Source: Adiantum capillus-veneris
Taxonomy: Eukaryota; Streptophyta; Polypodiopsida; Polypodiales; Pteridaceae
Length of the DNA: 64,000 nucleotides
Reading direction: 5' to 3'
Assembly (NCBI GenBank): GCA_014529385.2
Contig: CM043968.1
Location: 26,737,013 to 26,801,012, forward strand
The notes under the pieces were generated by a model that was not told the DNA's origin, did no database searches, and worked only from the letters and a program-made list of their open reading frames with translations. Positions 23,440 to 34,605 of this stretch are shown here, piece by piece (position 1 is the stretch's first letter; each line of letters opens with the position of its first letter). A program made the position numbers and the translations under genes.

Positions 23440-23842
23440 TGCATGCTTGTCAATTGCTGCAGATTCACATGTGTGGTATTTCGACAGTGGTGCTACAAAG
23501 CACATTACCTCACATCGTGAATTGTTTACCTCTCTCAAGACTGTCCCTCATGGGAATTCAGTCACTTGTGCCAACAACGCCTCTTATCCAATTCAGGGAA
23601 TTGGAAAGATTGTGCTCACTGCTGCTAATGGCAGTTCTTTCACACTTGTTGATGCACTTTATGTACCTGGGATCAAGAAGAATCTCTTGTCTGTATCCAC
23701 ACTTGCTAGACTTGGACTTGTAGTCAAATTTGTGGATGACAGATGTACAGTTCATGATCTCAGTTTTGGTGATGAAATTGTTGCATCTGGCCTTTTGTGC
23801 CGTGGGCTGTATAAGCTCACTTTGTATGACAAGTGTGGATAA
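23440..23842 (+). pseudogene. Copia aspartic protease
   Basis: Directly resumes the gag-pol frame after the solo LTR. WYFDSGATKHIT carries the catalytic Asp-Ser-Gly of copia proteases, followed by the flap region (VTCANNASYPIQGIGKIVL) and the terminal LYVPGIKKNLLSVSTLARLG block typical of the family. The frame stops at a TAA at 23,840 just before the GAG-pre-integrase domain (KLWHARFGHLNFASL, 23,895-23,940). The protease fold itself looks intact. Confidence 0.88.
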
Positions 23843-24522
23843 AATTTTGCAAATGCTGTTGCAGATTCAAGGGCTATTTCAGATGCAAAACTTTGGCATG
23901 CACGTTTTGGTCATCTGAATTTTGCCAGTTTGCTGCGTTGCAGAAATCTGATATGGTTGCTTCTTTGCCGCCTCTTGAAGCACCTGTCAAACATGTTTGT
24001 GAAGGCTGTATTTTGGGTAAGATGCAGCGTTCTAAATTTCCAAAGGAGGGTTCAGTTCGGGCCACATGCAGGTTGCAGCTTGTGCATAGTGATGTTTGTG
24101 GGCCCATGCAAACTCCGTCCTTGGGCAATTACCTGTACTTCGTGACTTTCATTGATGATTACTCCAGGCATGCATGGGTATTTCCGCTTAAAGCGAAGTC
24201 CGAAGTTTTTATGTGCTTCAAACAATTTTTGGCTATGGCTAAAAATGTCTCGAAATGTACTATGGGCACCCTCCGTTCAGATCGAGGGGGGGAGTATATG
24301 TCTCATGACTTTAATGCATTTCTGGCTAGTCGTGGGATAAAACACCAATGTACAGTGCCTTATACACCTCAGCAAAATGGTGTTGCTGAGAGGAAAAACA
24401 GGTCACTGACGAAAATGGCACGATGTATGGTCAAAAGTCAAGCTTTGCCGCATTCTTTTTGGCTTGAGGCCATCATGTGTGCCACTTATGTACTTAACAG
24501 GTGTCCTACGAAAGCTTTGTAG
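23843..24522 (+). pseudogene. Copia integrase
   Basis: The HHCC zinc region (WHARFGHLN ... CEGCILGK) spans a +1/-1 frameshift near 23,930. The DDE core follows: VHSDVCGPM for the first Asp, LRSDRGGEYMS for the second, and PQQNGVAERKNRSL for the Glu. A TAG at 24,520-24,522 replaces the TAT codon found at the same place in the older copy at the left window edge, ending the frame. The enzyme would insert the cDNA into the host chromosome. The catalytic triad is preserved but the frame is broken twice. Confidence 0.9.
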
Positions 24523-26190
24523 TCTATTACTCCATATGAAGCATGGCATGATAGAAAACCTTCTATTGAGCACATGCGTGTTTTTGGCTGTTTGGCATAT
24601 GCTTTGGCTGTCAAATGTATTTTTGTTGGTTATAGTGCTGAAAGCAAAGGTTACAGGTTGTATCATCTGCAAACAAAACGTATTCTGGTTTCTCGGGATG
24701 TAGTGTTTGTGGAAGATTCTGTTCAGCCCTTGCTGTCATGTACTAGAGACAATAATGTAAGCTCACAGGACATTTATGACACTTTGTTGCCTCTTTTCAG
24801 TGGTAGAAATACGAATGTAAGTTCCAATGAGGCAAATGTACAGCCTATGGGGGTTTCTGAAAATGTTTTAGATCAGCCTATTACTGATGCAGATGTACAT
24901 GATGAGGAAAGGGCTGAAAATGAGCAGGCTAGAGGTATGCCAAAATGGCTGGTGCACACTTTGCGTGACAGTAAATTCGATGCACCTTTGTCTAGTTGTA
25001 CTCGTTCAAGCTCTCGCCATGCATCTTATGCATCAGATTGTTATGCTTTGGCTGTGTCTAGCTTACATGATGTTGAGGAGCCTCTGTCTTTTGATGAAGC
25101 ACGGAATTCAGAAAATTGGATGGCTGCCATGCAATCAGAATATGATGCACTTATAGAAAATGAAACATGGACTTTATGTGATTTGCCTCCTGGCAAAAAG
25201 GCCATTGGTACAAAGTGGGTTTACAAGTTGAAACGCAAGCCGGATGGTGAGATTGATCGCCATAAGGATCGACTTGTTGCAAAGGGTTATGCACAGCAAA
25301 AATGCATAGATTATGAAGAAACTTTTTCTCCCTCTTGTTGTATGACTACTGTGCGTTTTCTATGTGCATTGGCAGCTCATTTTGGTTGGGATGTACATCA
25401 ATCAGACATTGTTACTGCTTTCTTGAATGGTGACATATTTGAGGTAGTTTATGTAACGCAGCCTCGCGGTTTTGTCATAAAAGGACAAGAGGACAAAGTG
25501 TGCAAATGTAACAAGGCTTTGTATGGGTTGAAGCAATCTCCTCGTGCTTGGTATGAGAAAGCTGACACTCATTTGGTCAAACAAGGCTTTCGTAACAGTC
25601 CAACTGAAAGCACATTGTATGTAAAGCGTGAGGGTGATGTATTTCTCATCGTGGTTCTTTATGTTGATGATTTGCTGATCACTGGACCAAATGAGAGACA
25701 TATTGCTGAATTTAAGACTGATTTGAAAGCTACTTTCAAGATGAAAGATTTGGGGCTGTTGCATCATTACTTGGGTATACAGTTTAACCAATGTGATGGT
25801 GGTATTGCCTTGTGTCAGAAAAGTTACATAGAGACATTGCTATGTAAGTTTGGACTTGAGGATTGCAAACCTATTGCCACTCCCATGGAAACAGGTTTGA
25901 AGTTGAGTCTACATGATGCTGGCGATCCTGCTGATGTCACTCTTTACCAAACTGCTGTTGGTTGCCTCATTTATGTATGCAACACGAGGCCAGATATTCA
26001 GTTTGCAGTCTCACAGGTTAGCAGATTTATGCATAGCGCAGGGTCTAAGCATTGTCAGGCTGTCAAGAGGATTTTCCGCTACCTTAGTGGCACTTTACAT
26101 CTTGGCTTGTTTTATCCCAAGGGGGGATCATTGCCGCCAGACTTACATGCTTTTTCGGACTTAGATTGGGCTGGTTGTTTTGACACGTGA
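24523..26190 (+). pseudogene. Copia reverse transcriptase
   Basis: After the integrase C-terminal portion (MRVFGCLAYA ... AESKGYRLYH), the RT begins near 25,080 (EPLSFDEARNSENW) and runs through WTLCDLPPGKKAIGTKWVYK, the AFLNGDIFEVVYVTQPRGF block, KALYGLKQSPRAWY and the catalytic YVDD at 25,660-25,671 to the RNase H junction (RPDIQFAVSQVSRFMH). All RT catalytic residues are present in one frame of over 500 codons. A TGA at 26,188-26,190 stops it at the start of RNase H (DLDWAGCFDT). Confidence 0.92.
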
Positions 26191-26600
26191 GTGTCCACAA
26201 GTGGTTTTTGTTTCATGCTTGGCAGTTCATGTATATCATGGTTGAGCAAGAAGCAACCTACGGTGGCCACTTCGAGTTGTGAGGCTGAGTACAGGGCAGT
26301 CTTCACAACTACGGTTGAGTGTGTATGACTCAGACGCCTTATGGTTGATTTGGGTGTTGGACAGGACAGTGACAACACCCAAATCTACACTGACAGTCAT
26401 AGCACATTGGCAGTTGCGAGGAACCCAGTTTTTCATGCTCGCACAAAGCACATTGAGGTGCATTACCACTATGTCAGGGAGAGGCTCTCAGCAAGAGAGA
26501 TCAGCTTGGCTTATGTGCCAACACAGGACAACCTTGCAGATCTTTTCACAAAGGCATTGTCTCGTGAGAAGCTTGAAGCTTTCCGCAAAGCTTTGGGCTT
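26191..26600 (+). pseudogene. Copia RNase H
   Basis: Continues the RT frame after the TGA. SCEAEYRAV carries the conserved Glu, IYTDSHSTLAVA the second-Asp region, and the C-terminal block KHIEVHYHYVRERL plus AYVPTQDNLADLFTKAL is standard for copia. A second in-frame TGA lies near 26,326. With two stops the RNase H cannot be translated together with RT. Confidence 0.88.
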
Positions 26601-26682
26601 ACTCCCCTTGTGGACTGATCCTGTCCTCAGGGCATGGCACTTCCCTTTACTCATGTGCCAGCTCTTGTTCACCGCATCACTC

Positions 26683-26693
26683 CAGGGGGGATT
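26683..26693 (+). other. Copia polypurine tract
   Basis: CCAGGGGGGATT directly before the TG of the 3' LTR, the plus-strand primer. Confidence 0.85.
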
Positions 26694-26920
26694 TGTTACC
26701 ATATACATGTGGTAGTGATGTGTGTGAACACACTAGGACCGCCGGGGCATTTTTTCCCTCTTTAGGAGGTTTTTTCCCCCGTGCATTGTATATACGCCCA
26801 TCACTCTAGGGCTATCTATCTTTCCATTGCACACTAAGTAACACACCCTCTATTGTGTGCCTTGAGCTTCCTTCGTCTTCTCCAAGCTGTGTGTGTTTCT
26901 CTGCAACCCTAATTCCAACA
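26694..26920 (+). repeat. Copia 3' LTR
   Basis: Same length (227 bp) and near-identical to the 5' LTR. It ends in CCAACA at 26,920, followed by ATTTG, the right target duplicate. Confidence 0.95.
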
Positions 26921-27664
<744 letters not shown>

Positions 27665-28085
27665 AAAATAGAAACTAACCAACCCTTCAATTTTTAAAAT
27701 TTTTATTGAGAGATTGATGGGATCTCCACAAAAAACCCAACCTGAAGATGTGCGTGCCCTACTGCTCCTACTGGCTCTTCTTTTAAAAAATTGTATTACT
27801 TGGAATATTCCTCCCCCCTCGCACCATCTGAGCTTGCCTCCGCTCTTCTCCCCACTTTTCTCCTCCTTCCCTGCTTCCATTCCCTTCCACGCTCCTCTTC
27901 CCTCTCCCATTCCTCTTGTTGTGCATCCCTTCCCCGCTTCTCTTGCCCTAGCTTTTGCAACGCTCTGCGGCAAAAACTCCTTGCCTATGGCCTTTTCTAT
28001 GTAGAAAGAGACGACCATGCTTCCTTGTGGTTCTACAAACCTGCTCCACCTCCGTCTGCATTTGTTGCTACTGCAGCTCTGCTCA

Positions 28086-28154
<69 letters not shown>

Positions 28155-28377
28155 CCTAGGCTGCATGCCTTTTGCATGCGCATGCGCCGCCATACACCGA
28201 ATTGGATTTCCATAGCTAGACCTTTTTTATGTAGACTGCATGAGGAGAATCAACATAGAATCAACATTGATTCTCCTCTTCTTCAACATCTTGGGTACCC
28301 CTACTAGCACGTTCTTTAGTTTATTCATTTGTATCTACAAAGATTCCTCCAAATCCTTATGCTTCATGGAATGGCAA
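27665..28377. other. No gene seen; contains (GA)n at about 28,089-28,151
   Basis: C/T-rich strand with a long GA microsatellite. A minus-strand frame of about 198 codons crosses it but is low-complexity (Ser-Leu repeat plus Arg/Gly/Lys-rich sequence) with no recognisable domain, and I do not call it a gene. Confidence 0.5.
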
Positions 28378-28500
28378 GCAAAATCCCCGTCAGATATCAA
28401 GAATTGAGCTCTACACGTTATGGTGTCAAGCTCCCAATCACTGCGCTAACCAGTCCAACCAATTCGTTTGGTGCCATCATTAGTCACCTTATTCAGTTAA
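28378..28500 (-). repeat. Possible tRNA-derived SINE head (minus strand)
   Basis: On the minus strand, GGTTAGCGCAGTGATTGG resembles a pol III A box and, about 35 bases on, GAGCTCAATTC resembles a B box (GCTCAATTC against GWTCRANNC). The linking phrase 'gagcttgacaccataacgtg' is of the kind seen in tRNA-related plant SINEs. No clear tail or target duplication. Confidence 0.35.
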
Positions 28501-29372
28501 AAAAAAGTTATTTCCTGGCTTGCGCTCCCCAACCGAACCCTGCGTTCTGTCAGCTAGCTCTCCTGCCAGCAGTTGTGTCTACGAGAGACCTTGTCGCATG
28601 GCTATGCTGTGTCGTCCCACTCCACAACAACTGCATTTCCTGACAACCTCATTGTATGGAGGCACTCATTTGTCACCCTTTTGTTTACTTCAGCACGACA
28701 TCTGTTCAAGATTCACCTTCGATTTTTTTCCCCGAAAATGGGTATCACCTACTGGTATTAACTCAGAAGTCGCGCAAGCTTGCGAGGCACCCTTCTTGTC
28801 TGACTGCCGTGTCGCTCGACAAAGTCCCTATTCCACCCTTGTTCGTATCTGCTTTGATTCCTTCTATTTTTTGATTTGATTTGATTTGGTACCCCCTACT
28901 TTGGCAGTACCGAATCATAATACTCTTCAACCATTTTAGCCATCGAATATTACCCTCTCGAGAACCAGGTATGTAGACATTCAGAAGGTTGCTCACGGTG
29001 ATCCATTTGATTTTCTGCCAACCCATGAGCGTGCCACTATTCCAGGTCTCGGCATCCGACTACGTTCCCTACATCATTGCACTCCTAGACGCTAGCTGAA
29101 ATTCAGCTATGAAGCTTACTGTGTTGTAGTACTAGTGGGCATCTTCTCTCATACTCAGGACGACCGTAAAAGGTTTTTGTTCGACGCACTCAAGCGTGAG
29201 TGCAGGCAGCAGCGTTCGATAGCTGAGTTTATAAGTACCAGAGCTAGCGTTGCGGCTGTCTAGCAGGTAGTGTTCTAACCCTTGGCATCGGCACACGTGC
29301 ACAACATACACACCCCATCACCAAAAAATCGTTTCCTACGTCGGGAAAACTTGCATAGGTGAAGGGGCTGTA
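28501..29372 (+). other. 5' flank and probable promoter/5' UTR of the SAS10-like gene
   Basis: No repeat edge or coding block was recognised. The sequence lies directly upstream of the ATG at 29,373 and so should contain its promoter and leader. No TATA box could be assigned with confidence. Confidence 0.35.
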
Positions 29373-29963
29373 ATGGGGCGACCTCGGCAAAAACGAGCAC
29401 CTCAAGAGCGTTTTGGAAAGACTGGCTCCAAAAACAGATCAAGAGTTCCATCCAAGAATGCTCATGTTACATCCACTGAGGAGTTTGATGATGACATTGA
29501 TAAGTGTGAGTTTCTGAACTATTGGATTAGGTGTTCATGCTTTACTGAATTAGGATGATTTTGAATTTGATTATGTGACAGTCCACAAAGGAGCTGACAA
29601 AATTGCTCTCGACGTGGATGAGGATACAGGTATGTTTTCTTCATCGACAAATTTCTCCATATTTTTTGAGTGTTTGGCTTTTACATTCTCTCCTAGCTGT
29701 GTGAAATGTAAGGAAGTTTTTAACGCTTTTCTTTTTTATCATGGCCTTAGTGTTGAGGACTTAAACTCAAGTTCAAAAATTATGCTTCATAATAAATAAG
29801 AGCTGGTTGTGTTTTATCACCAGTTGATTAGCTTCCACTAATAGGTCCATTATGGTCTATTATATGATTACGAGATGTGAAATTTTTGTAATTTAACAAA
29901 TGGACACTCTCTAGAAGCTGTTTTCTCGATAAAGCCGGTTGATCAGGATAGGTTCTTGGTGCG

Positions 29964-29994
<31 letters not shown>

Positions 29995-30338
29995 CCGCCG
30001 CCCACTTCCTTTCCTTCTTGCGTCTCCAAAACCTCATTTTCCTATTTTGTGGTTGATTACCAGCCATTAAATTTAACGAAGGAAAGTATGTCTCTTACAT
30101 CATGAAGTTCTAGAAATTTGTATGGTAAGTGTTGCCGTTGTCTAATGAATTTCTTTTGAACTTTCTCTCATTAGATCTCGAAGAAGGTGACATTGAGGAG
30201 CCAGTTTTTGATTTGAAGGTGGAGTTGTGTTGCACCCTGACTTTATTCAGTGTGTAGGCTATTTTGTAATTGTGAAACCAACATTCTGTTGTTTTTGTCA
30301 TGGATGCACAGGCAGAAGGTAGTAGCGATGCTGATGAG
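29373..30338 (+). CDS. SAS10/UTP3-like nucleolar protein, first four exons (partial gene)
   Basis: Proposed exons 29,373-29,505, 29,582-29,629, 30,175-30,218 and 30,312-30,338. All junctions are GT-AG, and the frame holds through three introns of 76, 545 and 93 bases. The product starts MGRPRQKRAPQERFG, is basic, then carries EEFDDDID followed by FHKGADKIALDVDEDTD and EEPVFDLK, then an acidic SSDADE. This order (basic N-terminus, D-rich stretch, FHK...D.I.LDVDED, PVFDLK) matches plant SAS10/UTP3 proteins, subunits of the U3 snoRNP/SSU processome that act in the nucleolus in 18S rRNA maturation. The family is several hundred residues long, so the C-terminal Sas10 domain is missing. A GTACGT donor at 30,339 suggests another intron, but retrotransposons start at 31,180 and no later exon was seen. 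It could be a gene with a very long intron or a truncated copy. Confidence 0.7.
29964..29993. repeat. Poly-C tract (30 bases) in intron 2
   Basis: Thirty C residues, followed by GCCGCCGCC, within the 545-base second intron of the SAS10-like gene. Confidence 0.95.
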
Positions 30339-31179
30339 GTACGTGATTTATCTTGCATTAATTCACACCCCCCCCACCCCCCCCCCCCCCCCCCCCGGTT
30401 GTGAAGCTGCTCAAGGGTCACATGGTTTGAAGTTCCCGCCGCTTTTGTGTATTTTGTAGTATTTTGTAGGAGTGCTGTCTACTTTAGAGAAAGCATCCCA
30501 ACTTGTTGGTTTGTAAAGTGCCAACTTTGATTTCGAGCTGTTGTTGGAGTTCTGTGGGACATGTTACTCAAGTGCGGTATGTAAACTTGTTTGGCAAGTG
30601 CCAACCTTTATCATGGTTGAGTTTGCGCATCACCTCCCGAGTTGTGGGGTATGTAAACTTGTTTGGCATCACTTCTTCAATGATAGAAATTAAGTTCGTC
30701 ATTCTTATAAAGTAAGGTGTAAGTAGGAGCTAACCCTATACACACTCAACTTCCTCTTCGGGACTGATGATGTGAGTAGGGAGCTGCTGTTTGGACAAAT
30801 AGTGAAGTTAAGGTCATTTTCAAAATTTTCAAGTCTTTGTTTAAATTGGTTGCGAGTTGCTTCATTCCAAGTTTCAATGTTGTAGAATCTCATTTAGTCT
30901 TATGAATTATTTAAATTAAGATTTTCTCTTATGTCATTTGTCCATATGCTGTATGAATTGGAAGTTGAAACCTTTGCACTGTCTTTTCGGCGGATAGGAT
31001 GTTGGGTTTTTGTAAAAGTTTTGTTTATATAACCTTCTCTCATGTATTTGGTGTATCTTTTTGCTGAAGTTATTTTTAAGTTGCTGCTGTGTTTTTGGCT
31101 GCTACCTCTTTCGTGCGTTTTGTGAAATGTTGTTTCCACTCTTAGAGTTTGTAAGTTCAACCTCTTTATGTATCTAAAA
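30339..31179. other. Downstream intron or broken gene end; C-rich tract at 30,368-30,396
   Basis: Follows a good GTACGT donor. The sequence is T-rich, like a plant intron, with a near-continuous C run of 29 bases. I found no further SAS10-type exon in it. The repeat at 30,740-30,870 loosely resembles 60,940-61,060. Confidence 0.45.
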
Positions 31180-31952
31180 TGTCGGGTCCCAAACCCTCAA
31201 GGGCCCCCTTGCTCTGTTGCCAGAGCAAGTACTTTCTTTATTCTTGCACAAATGCTCATACAATGATGCTAAATGTTGATGATGCTGAAATGCTAATGGG
31301 TACTGATGCTACTGATGCTGGGTACTACTGAGATACTAAAGGGTATCCAGGGTACTGCGGATACTGCTGGGTACTGAAGATGCTGGGTATTGAAGATCCC
31401 TATGCTGAGCTAGGCACGAGCCAAGGCAAAACACAAGGAGTGCTAGATGCTGGGGTATTGTGTCAACGACAACAATGATGCTATGGCTGAATGCTAAAAA
31501 TGCTAGCGATGTCGATGGCTCGGATCTGCAACCATGACGAGGCTAGGGGCTGAATGCTGAGGCGATCATGGGCTGAAAATGCTGGCTGTTAAGGGTTGAA
31601 GAGGCTGATGCTCAAGGGCTGAAAACACTGATTCATGCTGATAAAAACGATAGAGATTTGGTGGGTCTTGCGGGTACTGCTTGGTGCTACTGCATCTCCT
31701 TTGTCTTCTACTGTCTCTAGCCCCCAAAGGGCCCCTTATATAGGTGGTACATGCAAGGTCGGGCAGCCTCTGTTAAAACTCCACAATAAGGTCACATCAT
31801 TAATAAAAATGTCTGCAAGAGGTGGTTCACGCGCGGTACATGCACGTCTTGTTAGAGGCTCACAAAGTGCTAGGCTAGGTTCAAAGCTAAGACTCATGCT
31901 AGATTGTAGCAAAAGCATGTCGACATAGCGCAAGTGAAGTGCGCACATGACA
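31180..31952 (-). repeat. LTR of short retrotransposon X (3' LTR)
   Basis: Reads TGTCATGTGCGCACTTC on the minus strand from 31,952 and ends GGACCCGACA at 31,180. The adjoining 31,953-31,965 is AACAGGGGGGGA on the minus strand, a polypurine tract that marks this as the 3' LTR. Homologous to 45,319-46,221. It contains short tandem 'GGGTACTG / GATACTG / GATGCTG' repeats. It lacks the (GA)n and the 164-base extension seen in the other copy. Confidence 0.7.
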
Positions 31953-32506
31953 TCCCCCCCTGTTAAATGTGAGGCAAAACTGCCGAACTTCTATCTTTGG
32001 ATTCTTTTTGTACTTCTGATGGTGAATGCTTTTGATGCTTGTGGATGCATAACCGATGAAGATTCCTTCAAACGGGTTGATATTGCGGATGTAGATTGGC
32101 TGCGATGTAAACACCGACCACAGGAGTTACTAGGTAGCCTTACTACTGTAGCAGGATACGAGCCTTGGTGTTGATTTTGCCTTGTGAGCAAGTACTACCA
32201 TTCGAATAGTCCTGTCGTGAAAACATTGCGGGGGAAGCTGAAAGGTAAGGGTGCTCGGAGGTATTTCCAATGGTTCCATGTCGACGGAAGTGGATAGTAA
32301 GAATTTTCGGATGTATTTCCAATGGTTCCATGTCAACGGTAGTGGATGCACGCTACATGCGAATGCGAATGCAGAAGAGGGTCAGGAATCTTTCCATATC
32401 CGCATAAGAGGCAAGCAGATCTTGGTACTCAAGATCTGGGTTTTCGTGTATCCAATGTCGATCTTTCTTCAGACACAACGATGAAGATGGGAGCCGGTAT
32501 TGGATG
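31953..32506 (-). mobile_element. Internal region of element X, left part
   Basis: Lies between the X LTR with its PPT and the chromovirus dimer. No gag or pol motif, so X is probably non-autonomous (TRIM/LARD-like). A tandem duplication of about 53 bases (GTATTTCCAATGGTTCCATG twice) occupies 32,254-32,347. The right part resumes at 44,999 after the dimer. Confidence 0.6.
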
Positions 32507-33059
32507 TGTAACAAACTTGGACACTCCAAGTCAAGAATCAACCGCGACAGCACCAAATAACCACTTCAAAACAATTCACAAATCACAATAGATTTGCACT
32601 GGCCCGGCGGAGTTCCGTGCCTAGAGATATTGGCCCCAAAGACTGGCGCCCCTTTCGGTATTTCTTTTTGTATTAATCAATCATCAAAGTACAAGAGAGC
32701 GGTTAGGGTTTCACTCTCAGACTCTGCGTCCAGATGCTCTGAGAAGTGAGGCCCTCACCACTAATTTAAAGGTTACAAGGGATGCCCAAAAGCAGAGCCC
32801 CAAAAGCTTTCAAAATCAAAAGCATCAGTTCTCTCTCTCTCTTAGAGAGTCTTTTCTCTTTTTAAAAAAAAAAGCAAAAGCAAAATTCGCGTCGCTCATC
32901 ATTTTCCCAAAATTTTTATTTATTTTATTTTTTATAATAATCTGCCTCCGCGATTTCCGGAATTTAGGGTTTTGGGCAAAAATTAGGGTTTGCAGGAATT
33001 TTAGGGTTTCTGGCAGAAATTAGGGTTTCTGCTGTCCGCCACGTCATCACTTTGTGACA
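32507..33059 (-). repeat. Chromovirus LTR 1 (outer, 3' end of array)
   Basis: Minus strand TGTCACAAAGTGATGACG ... CAAGTTTGTTACA. The U3 start holds a run of AAACCCTAA telo-box motifs (32,985-33,030). Downstream are TTTAAATTAG (likely TATA), GCAGAGTCTGAGAGT and the conserved box at 32,632-32,666. 553 bp. Confidence 0.95.
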
Positions 33060-33664
33060 TACCCCCCTCTTGAAAGCATTGTAATCGACCGCGATTACGC
33101 CTGCAAAACCGACAAAAGCCATAAACCGTCTTAGCAGACACAGACTGTTAGTACCTACGTACTAGGAACACACATCTAGCACATGCACAAAATCGACAGT
33201 CACATCACACGACATCACAGGACATCACCAGACATCACAGGACATCACATGACATTCAACATTCATTCGGATCTTAGACCATGATTTATCGGCAATGTAG
33301 CTAGCAATCACATCTAGGTCTAATCGGGACCTCATCGATGTCCGATTGACTAACCCCTATTGCAACCATGTCTATTCGAGATCAATCAGACCAAAATGCT
33401 GCAGTCATTTCGGCTATCAGTTCCTGCACTCACAAGAAGTCAAGAACAAATCAGTATCATAATCAGGAATTCCATTTCATAAAGTCATCCAGCAGAATAC
33501 TGTCAGCTCTCAGTATCCCTGAAGCTCAAAGAGACATCAGTGACTTTAGTATCAAAATCGAGGCATCTGTTGACAAAGGAGTGGAGTGACTCCCCTCTTG
33601 TGCATCCCGCTGCACCAGATCTCCGGCCAAGCTGAATTCTGGGTTCCGTTTGGAGTAGACTATG

Positions 33665-33964
33665 CTAAACCAAAACATCGAGGTAAAGTTTCACAATCCG
33701 AGGAGTATCTGCTAGGTCCTCCTCCTCCATCCACTTCGCATCAAATGCAGGAAAGTTCTTGAACTTAACCAAGAACCGCCTTCGGACTTTACCCTTCTTC
33801 GTATCATTATGTGCCAAAATCTGTTCAGGAACAAGGATCTCCTCGTTTTCTTCCACTTTGGGTTGCTCATCAGGCTCCCCATCATCAGGCACATCACCCT
33901 TAACAGGGTTCAAGAGACTCACATGCAATGCATTGTGAATCCTCCAAGTATCTGGCAGTTCCAA
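33665..33964 (-). pseudogene. Chromovirus integrase C-terminus and chromodomain, copy 1
   Basis: Starts MELPDTWRIHNALHVSLLNP, the usual gypsy integrase GPY/F-type exit (LP..WRIHN.FHVSLL). It then has an acidic linker and a chromodomain-like stretch (EEILVPEQILAHNDTKKGKVRRRFLVKFKNFPAFDAKWMEEEDL) ending at VLV. Such domains direct integration to particular chromatin. Copy 2 at 39,632-39,931 differs at one visible residue (N to K in HNALH). The upstream part of the integrase is in another frame. Confidence 0.88.
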
Positions 33965-34287
33965 TCGGAAGGAGACATCATTTATCTTGTCAGTGATCTG
34001 GAAAGGTCCGTAGTATCACATACTAAGCTTTGGAAAAAGCCTCTCCTTTCCCTTTTTCTTTCTTAGGCGTGCCTTCTCAAAAGTAAGAGCACCCAATCAT
34101 CCTCCTTCAGTTTCCAGTCGCGACGATGGCGATCCGCTGCCTTTTTCTGTCGTTCTTGAGACTTCTGTAAAGTCTCGCGAACCTTGGCAAAAGCCGTATC
34201 CAAATCTCGCGAATATTCATCCGCTTCAAATTTCTAATCTTTCGTGCTCAGGAAGGATGGAACCTTCGTAGCAGTTTCAACAATCTC

Positions 34288-34605
34288 TCATGGCGTCTTC
34301 CCCGTCGAAGAGTGTATCGTGTTATTGTAGGCAAATCCCACCAAAGGTAAGTTCTTTTCCCATTGAGTCTTCTGATGCGAGATACAAGACTTCAATAAAT
34401 CTAAAATCACTGAATTGGCAATCTCAGATTGCCCATCAGTCTGCAAGTGGAACGATGACGAGAATTGCAACCGCGTGCCAATGTTCTCCCAAATTGCCTT
34501 CCAAAACAAACTCATAAATCTGGGGTCTTGGTCGGAGACAATCGTCTCAGGCGTGCCATGTAATCGGAAAATCATCGTGATCATTCTGTATTCTCGGGAG
34601 ATCAA
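34288..34605 (-). pseudogene. Chromovirus integrase core, copy 1
   Basis: Contains LHGTPETIVSDQDPRFMS (second catalytic Asp), LFWKAIWENIGTRLQFSSSFHLQTDGQSE (Glu region) and WEKNLPLVGFAYNNTIHSSTGKTP. The first Asp lies in the frame to the right (SIEMDFNFF, ends 34,602); a frameshift in an A8 run (+ strand, about 34,606-34,613) separates them. The integrase cannot be translated whole. Confidence 0.9.

Larger units (their letters stand above)
20239..26920 (+). mobile_element. Complete Ty1/copia retrotransposon, interrupted by a G1 solo LTR
   Basis: Two 227-bp LTRs (20,239-20,465 and 26,694-26,920) start with TG, end with CA and differ at about three positions. PBS, gag, protease, integrase, RT, RNase H and a polypurine tract occur in copia order on the plus strand. 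Flanks read GTTTG on the left and ATTTG on the right, a 5-bp target duplication with one change. The uninterrupted target can be read from the related inverted copy near 19,081-19,135. A 1.6-kb LTR of another family sits between gag and protease. In-frame stops and a frameshift make it defective despite its young LTRs. Confidence 0.93.

Noticed and set aside
31141-31180. Possible SAS10 terminal exon near the X LTR
   Set aside because: No frame here gives the Sas10 C-terminal motif or a usable acceptor linked to an open frame.
33180-33250. CRISPR-like short repeats (GACATCACA units)
   Set aside because: Contiguous 9-10-base repeats without unique spacers, in the chromovirus 3' non-coding region (also at 39,148-39,218); a plant nuclear minisatellite.
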